Shown here: positions 56,937-64,000 of the stretch, piece by piece
Position numbering within the stretch: the stretch's first letter is position 1
How the letters are laid out: every line of letters begins with the position of its first letter
NCBI GenBank assembly: GCA_022559985.1
Contig: JAFJTR010000044.1
Coordinates: 124,001 to 188,000 of the forward strand
DNA: 64,000 nucleotides
Direction: 5' to 3'
Source: Parastagonospora avenae f. sp. tritici 18332-5
Taxonomy: Eukaryota > Ascomycota > Dothideomycetes > Pleosporales > Phaeosphaeriaceae
Program-made: the position numbers and the translations under genes
The notes under the pieces: model-generated
The model's input: the letters and a program-made list of their open reading frames with translations, nothing else
What the model was told of the DNA's origin: nothing
Database searches by the model: none

Positions 56937-58596
56937 ATGGACGAGCACAAATCGACAGTAGCTCGACTCGCGTCAGAAGTCGCGCGCTTCAGTGCGACCA
57001 AAACGCCATTTCGCATCTACCATGGCTCTACACTTTCGACGAGGCAATCCTCGCGCCAACGCAGTCAAATCATTGACGTCAGCTCATTGAATCATGTCCT
57101 CCAGTTTGACAAGGCGAAGAAGACGGTCTTGGTGGAGCCGAATGTTCCGATGGATAGACTCGTAGAAGCAACCCTGGCACAGGGACTGCTGCCAAAGGTT
57201 GTCATGGGTGAGCTTCAAGTCGCGGATGCGCTGGAATGAGCTCTAATATGTATTGCCAGAACTACCCAACATAACCGTGGGTGGCGGGTAAGCCATTTGA
57301 TGCTCCTTTCAACCAGCCCAGTCGTGGCAAAGACAACCAGACACTACGACGCATCCTGGATCACCATTGCTAATTGTCTCTCTCAGCTTTGCCGGCACCA
57401 GTGGAGAAAGCAGCTCGTACAAGTATGGCCTTTTCGACCGAACCATCTCCGGGATTGAGATCATTCTGGGTAATGGTGATGTCATTTGGGCAACAGCGGA
57501 AGAACACCGAGATCTATTCTTTACAGCTGCTGGTAGTTGCGGAAGCCTCGGCGTCATCACTTTGGTGGAGATGGAGCTCATCGACGCAAAGAATTATGTG
57601 GAGCTGCACTACATCCCAGTCACTAGCACCCAGGAGGCAGTGGAGGTGCTACGAAAGTATCAAAACAAGCCGGACGTTGACTACATGGATGGTATCATGT
57701 ACTCGATTAACTGGGGCGTCGTGATGATCGGACGTTTGACGAACAGCACTGGACGAGGAAAGATGCAGAGGTTCGACAGAGCGCAGGATCCCTGGTTCTT
57801 CATGCACGCGAAAGATGTATTGATGATGCTCGAGGGCGAAAAGATAGGGTTCAAGGAGACTATACCGGTCCAAACGTATCTCTTTCGATACGATAGGGGC
57901 GTCTTTTGGAGCGGCCTGCGCGCCTTCAAGTACTTCATCACTCCCTTTAATCGCATCACTCGCTACTTGCTCGACCCGTTCATGTACTCCCGGACCATGG
58001 TACACGCTCTGCACCGGTCGGGCATCGCCTCTAGGACTATCATCCAGGACTACGGCGTGCCTTATGACGCAGCCGAGGAGTTTGTACGGTGGACAGATGA
58101 AAGGACGGGAATCTGGCCGCTCTGGCTGTGCCCGGTCAAATCCGCACCACAAAACGAGCGCAGCTTCTCGCAAGGCAACAACATCAAAGACGATATCCTA
58201 CTGGACGTTGGTATCTGGGACATGGGGCCCGCCGACTCCCACGCGTTTATCAAGTTGAACCGCGACTTCGAGGCCAAGGTCACTGAGCTGGGCGGCATGA
58301 AGTGTCTGTATGCACATGCGTACTATACCGAGCAGGAGTTCTGGGACATTTACGACGAGAAGAAGTACAAGGAGCTCCGGAGAAAGTACCATGCGGAGAG
58401 TTTGCCAAGCGTGTACGACAAGGTCAAGGTAGATCTGCAGGGTGTTGTAGGAGAAAAGAGGGCGAAGAGGGTGGAGGGTTGGAGTGAATGGGCGTACAGG
58501 CGCTTCTGGGACACATGGCCGCTTGGGGGGTTGTATGGTGTCGCGAGCGCTACTAAGGGCTTGCTGGTGCAGAGCGACTTTCTGCTGAAGAAGTAA
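56937..58596 (+). CDS. DHCR24-like FAD-linked reductase, copy 2
   Basis: Three exons (56937-57207, 57260-57287, 57387-58596) give 502 residues; the 28-nt middle exon encodes LPNITVGGG, essential to the FAD site. Motifs parallel copy 1: FRIYHGSTLSTRQS, VDVSSLNHVLQFDK, VLVEPNVPMDRLV, FAGTSGESSSYKYGLFDR, AGSCGSLGVITLVEME, YLFRYDRGVFWSG, WPLWLCPVKS and YYTEQEFWDIYDEKKY. The two copies are clear paralogs, but copy 1 has no introns, suggesting an old duplication or intron loss. Likely reaction: FAD-dependent reduction of a sterol or isoprenoid double bond. A microexon of this size is easily missed by gene finders. Confidence 0.88.
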
Positions 58597-59314
58597 GGAC
58601 GTTGACGCTTCTGCTATGAATCGCTCCATGTATACGATTCAATGCGACAGAGTGCATCGTCGACGGAAGGTTCATAGATCTCGACAGCCCTGATTTGCTG
58701 CAGGGATCTCCTTACAGGGATCGTCGGCCTCCCGTTAATTTTCCAGACGGCCAGTGCTCCGCGGCAACGAAATGACGAAATGGCGTTGTGCATGAATGAC
58801 GGGCTATGGACAGCAAGAAACCAGTTCTTTACGCGTCGATGATGGTGTTCTATAGGCGTGAAATGTTTGAGGGCGCATATCAAGGGCGCGACGCGGGACA
58901 GAACGCGTGGAGCTAAAATAAAACATGCATCAAATGAATGTTTTTCGTGACGTAGCAGCACCTCCACACCGCGTCCGCCCAACCACCTCACTTCACCACG
59001 GCGCAGGCAGCAATCTGGCCGCCCTCCCGCCACAATAATAGTAAAATAATCTTCCCGCTGCCTATACCCCACCTCCCACTTCTCCCCAGTACCAGATCAC
59101 AGATCTCAACTATCCCCACCTCGCCAACCTGCACAAATTGGCTGCACAAATTGGCCGGACCACGGAGCACCTAGCGACATTTGCGTGTGCACCAGCATCT
59201 TTTTTGGATAGGTACGTTCTACGCACCCTGACGCATAGTTTCCCTCTCTTTGCGGCCTCGAACCCTAACACGACCCAAAGTCACAACTCAACCGACTCCC
59301 TTCCACCCGCAGAC
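58597..59314. other. Intergenic, promoter of the coiled-coil gene
   Basis: The 718 bp end in an in-frame open stretch (from 59138) lacking an ATG before 59315, probably 5' UTR. Confidence 0.6.
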
Positions 59315-62300
59315 ATGGCTCGACTCAGCGGCCTGCCGTCGGAACACCACCACGAGGGCCCTGGTGACGCCCCACGCCGCAAACGCGGCCGCCCCAACAA
59401 GAACCAGGCTTCTTCGCAGGTGTCCCAGTCCCAGTCACAGGACGTGGCTTCCTCGAGCAAGCGCACCGCCTCGCCGCTAGAGCTGTCGCAGACGAAGCGT
59501 ACCAAGCATGCGCAGGACGACGACGAGGATCAGATTGCCGAAGAGATGCAGCAGTCGTTCTCGCGGTCACAGCGTGGAGACACCATCAACGTCGAGACGC
59601 ATAGCAGCACCTCCACCACCACCCGCCACAATGGCCGGCGGCATTCCGAGTTCCCAGCCTCAGTCGCTGTTCTGGACGACGATAGCGACGAGGAAGACCA
59701 TCTTGCACCCGAGTCGGCGCAGGCTTCATCTGGCCTCACGCCGCACCTGAACCGCATTGGTGCTGTCAAGCGAGACGCCACGACCATGCGACGTGTTCGC
59801 CATTCCCTGCCTGCTCAGCTTGGTGTAGAGCGCGTCGACGAGGAGATCGACAGCTCCCACTTCCAGTACGCGCCCCTCACCGCTGTTCTCGATGGACGCA
59901 CCCGCCGCCGTCTCCGCCGAAGCCACCTGAGCCAGGAGGTCAACAGCTACGAGGACTACCAGAAGAAGGACAAGAAGCAGATGCTGCAGCTCCGCGAGCA
60001 GCTGCTGGCACAGGACGCCAAGATCAAGGACTTGGAGTACCGCCTGGAGGCCAGCCGTCTGGGCAACATTGACGTGAGCACGCCTGAGCTGGCACAGGAG
60101 CTCAACGACGCCCGCGAGGAGCTCAATGCCATGCGTGCATCATCGCTCTACAACGGTAGCGAGCGCGAGGACAGCCGCGAGATGAGCATGTTCGACGGTC
60201 CCGCAGACATGTCCGACGACGAGGGCCAGCCAATGATGTTGGTCCATCCGAACGAACTCAGCCTCTCGCGCGACATCGACGTCATCGCCGATCCGAAGGG
60301 CAGATACTCCCAGCGTGTCGAGGAGCTCTCTAGCCAGATGACCTTTGAGACTGTTCATGAGGTCTCCCAGCTGGTTGAGGATTCTCTCGTCGAGGACGAC
60401 ACCGCTATTCCAGACAAGATCCAGGATCAGGCCGTGGAGCGCTACGAGCGGGAAATCCAGCAATACACCCGCCAGCTCGCTGAGTCGCAGGGTGCTCTTC
60501 GCGTCGTCACCCTCGCACTGCAGAACCTGCGCTTTCTCGAGCATGGCTCTACGAGCAACGAGATTCTCGTGGGGCTGCGCCATAGCTTTGACGACCTTCG
60601 CCTGGAGATTGAGCGCTTCTTCCCGAACATGACCACTGGCCTTACAAACCAGCAGCTTCTGCACGAGATCCCCAAACTCTTCAGGGGCATATTCGCCGAG
60701 ATGAAGGAGAAGATTACTCTGTTGAGCTCTTCGCAGAAGAACGGGATGCTGTTGCGCCGACAGTTCGAGGGCGTCCTGGATCTTCTCGGTGATTCAGAGG
60801 ACCGCGTCAAGGAGCTTGAGCGGAAGGAGTATAGCCTTGACAAGAGCAACGAGGAGAAGCAGCGGACCATTATGGATCTCGAGGAGCAGGTCACCACATT
60901 GACCGAACTGACTGAAGGCCAAGAGACCCAGCTGCGTGACCAGACCGCTCAGATCAACGGACTCAACAGCGAAGTCGAGGAGAAGGACACCGCACTTGAG
61001 CGCCTTCGGGACGCCTCTGAGACCTACCGCATCGACCTCGAGTCAGTCACGCTGACCGTCACCCGTCTCGAGACCGAGCATGAAGAGACAATCGCGCGTA
61101 TGGAGCAGGAGCACAGTGAGCAGGTCAGTGCTCTTGAGGCAGATCTCGCTGTCGAGCAAGATGCTCGCGAAGCTGCCGAGACGGATGCTCTGCAGAAAGG
61201 CGAGTACATTGAGGATCTTGATCGTCGCATCGAGAGCCTTGAGGCAGAGGTGGAGAAGCTCACCGAGGAGCTTACCCAGCTTGTTCAGCGACTCACCCAG
61301 CAGACTGAAGGCCGCGAAGCTGCTGAAGAGCAACGCGACGAGCAGGCTGAAATGGCGAACGAGTATGCCAACACCATCGAGGGCCTTAACGAAACCATTG
61401 TAGATCTCCGTGCCCAGATTGCGGAATTCCAAGACAACCTGGCTGCCGAGCGTGCACAGCGCGAGAAGACCGAGGCTGCTCTTGATGACGCGAACGAGAA
61501 GATTGAAGAGCTCAACACTGCTGTGCATAACGCCGGAATTCAGGCAAATGAGCTCCGCGCCAAGTTATTCCAGCTGCAACAAGAGAAGCAGCAGCAGATT
61601 GAGGCGCTTGAGGAAGAATCGCAAGAACGCGAGGATGCCCTCAATAACCAGATCGACGCCGAGCAGGAGGCGCGCATCGCTGCGGAGAAGACCGTCGAGA
61701 AGCTGAGCAAGCAGATTGAGGATCTTGAAGCCAACATTGCGACTTACGACGTCGACCTGGTCAACATGACGGAGGCTCGCCAGCAGCTTGAACAGGACCG
61801 CGAGCAGCAGGTCGCCGTCCTCAACCAGCAGCTCATTGATCTGAGGGCGAAGTACACGGCTCTGGAGAACTCTTCCAACTCCACCATCGAATCTCTGCAG
61901 GCCAACATCACCGACCTCAGCAACCAAGTCCAGCAACAGCAGGTTGAGATTAAGCGTCTCAACCAGGTGATTGCTGACAAGGATGACCTTTACGAGCAGG
62001 ACACCACCTTGCTCAAGGAGGAGGTTGTAGTGCTCAAGGACGACCTTGCCCTCGAGCGTGCCGATAACGAGAAGAACCAGAAGGAGATTGCGTCCCTCTC
62101 CCAGCGAGTCGAATCCGAAGCCAACGAGCTCCTCTCCATGATGAACTCGCACTCCAAGGAGTCCACGGCCCTGCACGCCACCATCTCCACGCTCGAAGCG
62201 ACCATCAAGAACCACCAGTCCAACGCTGCAGAGTACGCCGCCGAGCACGAAGAGACCGTCACCACTCTCGAGACCGAGATCGAAGAGCTCAAACTCATGG

Positions 62301-62725
62301 GCACTGCGCAGATCGAGACCATCACCACCCTCACAACCCAAATCGAAGACCTCAAGAAGCGCTTTGCCAAGCAAGAACAAGACACACGCGAAACCATCGA
62401 CGCCCTCAGCCTCTCACACCGCCAACTCCTCGAGCAAAACGAAGCCCTCGCCGCGGCACTCAAGGCGCGCAACGCCAACACTCTCAAGGCTGTCCAGGAC
62501 ATGAAGGCCGCGCACGTTGTTGTCAAGGCCCGCGACGTTGACCTGCGCAAGGTCACCACGGGCAAGATTGTCAAGACCACTGAGAAGGTCAAGATCGGTA
62601 AGAAGGGCAGCAAGAAGCGCATGGCGACGCGCAATTGGCGTGATTCTGGCATGTTTGAGGAGCAGGAGGATGAGGATGCCAAGGTTGGCGTGGATGAGGT
62701 TGATGAGGACTTTTTGGCCGCGTAG
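59315..62725 (+). CDS. AT-hook and long coiled-coil protein
   Basis: One exon encodes 1136 residues from the first in-frame ATG at 59315. An AT-hook-like RRKRGRPNKNQ is at residues 21-31, followed by a Ser/Gln-rich region and an acidic segment. From about residue 215 to 1060 the protein is almost continuous heptad coiled coil rich in Glu, Leu and Gln (for example QTEGREAAEEQRDEQAEM), with a short globular-looking break near residues 370-480. The C-terminus is basic (KIGKKGSKKRMATRNWRDSG), then acidic (FEEQEDEDAK). I do not recognise an ortholog. The AT-hook suggests a nuclear or chromosome-associated structural protein; a spindle-pole or Golgi tether is the alternative. Confidence 0.8.
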   Translation: MARLSGLPSEHHHEGPGDAPRRKRGRPNKNQASSQVSQSQSQDVASSSKRTASPLELSQTKRTKHAQDDDEDQIAEEMQQSFSRSQRGDTINVETHSSTSTTTRHNGRRHSEFPASVAVLDDDSDEEDHLAPESAQASSGLTPHLNRIGAVKRDATTMRRVRHSLPAQLGVERVDEEIDSSHFQYAPLTAVLDGRTRRRLRRSHLSQEVNSYEDYQKKDKKQMLQLREQLLAQDAKIKDLEYRLEASRLGNIDVSTPELAQELNDAREELNAMRASSLYNGSEREDSREMSMFDGPADMSDDEGQPMMLVHPNELSLSRDIDVIADPKGRYSQRVEELSSQMTFETVHEVSQLVEDSLVEDDTAIPDKIQDQAVERYEREIQQYTRQLAESQGALRVVTLALQNLRFLEHGSTSNEILVGLRHSFDDLRLEIERFFPNMTTGLTNQQLLHEIPKLFRGIFAEMKEKITLLSSSQKNGMLLRRQFEGVLDLLGDSEDRVKELERKEYSLDKSNEEKQRTIMDLEEQVTTLTELTEGQETQLRDQTAQINGLNSEVEEKDTALERLRDASETYRIDLESVTLTVTRLETEHEETIARMEQEHSEQVSALEADLAVEQDAREAAETDALQKGEYIEDLDRRIESLEAEVEKLTEELTQLVQRLTQQTEGREAAEEQRDEQAEMANEYANTIEGLNETIVDLRAQIAEFQDNLAAERAQREKTEAALDDANEKIEELNTAVHNAGIQANELRAKLFQLQQEKQQQIEALEEESQEREDALNNQIDAEQEARIAAEKTVEKLSKQIEDLEANIATYDVDLVNMTEARQQLEQDREQQVAVLNQQLIDLRAKYTALENSSNSTIESLQANITDLSNQVQQQQVEIKRLNQVIADKDDLYEQDTTLLKEEVVVLKDDLALERADNEKNQKEIASLSQRVESEANELLSMMNSHSKESTALHATISTLEATIKNHQSNAAEYAAEHEETVTTLETEIEELKLMGTAQIETITTLTTQIEDLKKRFAKQEQDTRETIDALSLSHRQLLEQNEALAAALKARNANTLKAVQDMKAAHVVVKARDVDLRKVTTGKIVKTTEKVKIGKKGSKKRMATRNWRDSGMFEEQEDEDAKVGVDEVDEDFLAA

Positions 62726-63514
62726 ATGGACAGACAGTCCATCTGCTAGGAAGGTTTGCGCGCTAGCTTCTCTTGCGCAGACTTTGGCCATGTCAGTTTT
62801 TACGACTTTTGTTTGAAAGGACAGAGGTGCGTTTGGAATAGATCAGGAAGCACGACACGACGACTGGCGGCATTACTTTGGACATTTCTAACGACTTGAC
62901 GAGATAGCTTTCTCTGTTGGCTTTTTCTCATATTACCATGTTAATTCAACTTCGTTGGATATCTTCAGTGTAGGATATTGGTTTTTGCATAGCGCTTCGG
63001 GGCACAGGATACACACGGATAGGAAAATTTCATCATCGTCAATCATCATTACTAGCCTCTTGTGATCAACGCCTTGTATGCACGAAGAAGTGATACGTCG
63101 TTTGGGCATTATCACATTGACAAGACGTACCTAGTATGCTTGGCACCGCCTGAATACACGTGCATCCCTGGATGCATACACATAACATTTGAAGGTCTCA
63201 CACCAACTCAGTTACATTCATTCGTCTCCCAGACCTCAAACTACTACTGCGCCCTTTTCTCAATTTCACCTGTCAATCGCGGGGCAACAGGCGGTAGACA
63301 GATGTGACAATCCCGTGACCAGGCAACAACATGCGCCTTCCCGTTTGCTGTTGTACGACGCCACCTTACTGGCTATATCAAGCTTCACACAAAGCCCGCA
63401 CTTCTGTATTCCAGTGTCTCAATTCTTTGCTGATCTTAGCTTTTCGAACATACCAAGTCGACACTTTTCACTTAGACAGAATTGGAGGCACCACTTCGCA
63501 GTCTCTTACCCTCC
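62726..63514. other. Intergenic, promoter of the DUF2828-like gene
   Basis: About 790 bp with no supported gene. Confidence 0.6.
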
Positions 63515-64000
63515 ATGGCAACGCAAGATTCGGCCGACATGGCTTTCGATGCGCCCTCCCATACAGTTCTAAATTCTTCTTTTCCCGTCCTGCTCCCTCG
63601 CCATGATGCGCTGTTCATGAGCGATGCGGACTTCCAGGCCTTCGTCAAACAAGAACTTTCTCGAACGCGCTTGGACGAACTCGAAGGAGAGCTCAAAAAC
63701 ATCGAGTCGGCAGGATCCCAAAAGCCGATAGACCCTGCGTCTGTGAGTACTAATAGTCTCAAGCGACGAGCTTCCTCCGAAGCTGACAATAATCACGTAC
63801 AGAAAGCGCCATTCCTTGCAGGACTTGAGAAACATGAAGCCCACCAGCGCATGACCGAATACTTGTCTGCTGAAAACAAAGCGCTCACTGCGAACGGAGA
63901 CGTCACCAACATCTCCTCTCAGAATGCCCTTGTCGACCTCTTCTACGACCTCGGTGAGAATACAGCGGGCCGTCAGCTAAAGACCTTGCTTGAAGCCGCC
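63515..64000 (+). CDS. DUF2828-like protein, N-terminal part (3' end outside window)
   Basis: Exon 1 (63515-63742) and the start of exon 2 (from 63802) are in phase; the intron is GTGAGT...TACAG. The protein begins MATQDSADMAFDAPSH, has a charged helix (SRTRLDELEGELKNIES), and after the splice reads KAPFLAGLEKHEAHQRMTEY and NALVDLFYDLGENTAGRQLK. That last block (short tail-to-helix stretch followed by LVDLFYDLGE) resembles the beginning of fungal DUF2828 (PF11443) proteins, which carry a TROVE/VWA-like core. The rest lies beyond the right edge, so the call is tentative. Function of the family is unknown. Confidence 0.55.
   Translation, partial: MATQDSADMAFDAPSHTVLNSSFPVLLPRHDALFMSDADFQAFVKQELSRTRLDELEGELKNIESAGSQKPIDPASVSTNSLKRRASSEADNNHVQKAPFLAGLEKHEAHQRMTEYLSAENKALTANGDVTNISSQNALVDLFYDLGENTAGRQLKTLLEAA

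Noticed and set aside
61565..62742. Two minus-strand frames of 250-271 codons
   Set aside because: Antisense shadows of the coiled-coil gene, caused by its biased codon use.

Overview
The window is nuclear DNA of a filamentous ascomycete (Pezizomycotina; I favour a Dothideomycete, but only from general impression). The reasons are short GT-AG introns of about 50-90 nt with CTAAC-like branch sites, compact genes on both strands, and fungal families: homoisocitrate dehydrogenase (lysine via alpha-aminoadipate), the COP9 subunit CSN1, an Rkm4/SETD6-type SET methyltransferase, a DUC1-domain protein, a DUF2828-like protein and a Zn2Cys6 regulator. I saw no bacterial operons, CRISPR arrays, tRNA or rRNA genes, or intact transposons.

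Layout. 0-4 kb: the C-terminal part of an FBXO31-like F-box protein, a DUC1 protein and LYS12. 4.5-7.1 kb: an intradiol-dioxygenase-like gene with an in-frame stop, then a tandem pair of tiny single-pass membrane proteins, the second interrupted by TAG. 7.3-17.4 kb: six small RING-finger genes or remnants on both strands, split only by the Rkm4-like gene. 18.5-24.5 kb: an MDR oxidoreductase convergent with a cytochrome P450, then a decayed chitin-binding (CBM18) gene. 25.3-29.2 kb: a seventh RING gene, a secreted cysteine-containing protein and two or three very small genes. 29.9-42 kb: housekeeping and regulatory genes (desaturase, WD40 protein with an internal TAG, CSN1, Zn2Cys6 factor, C2H2 factor). 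42-48.3 kb: about 6 kb with no gene I can support. 48.3-58.6 kb: a frameshifted secreted-protein gene, a secreted YcaC-like hydrolase, a secreted alpha/beta hydrolase, and two head-to-head DHCR24-like FAD reductases. 59.3-64 kb: a 1136-residue AT-hook/coiled-coil protein and the start of a DUF2828-like gene.

The most striking pattern is the RING family. Six of its seven members share a core in which the fifth zinc ligand of a normal RING is glycine (C-x-H-x2-G-x2-C). Their flanking sequences are otherwise very different, and two of the copies are decayed. This looks like a fast birth-and-death family of ubiquitin-ligase-like proteins. The second pattern is the number of otherwise good reading frames broken by in-frame stops (dioxygenase, small membrane protein, two RING copies, CBM18 protein, WD40 protein, C2H2 factor, secreted protein). 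Several, though not all, of these stops fit C:G to T:A changes, as expected after RIP-like mutation or recent relaxed selection.
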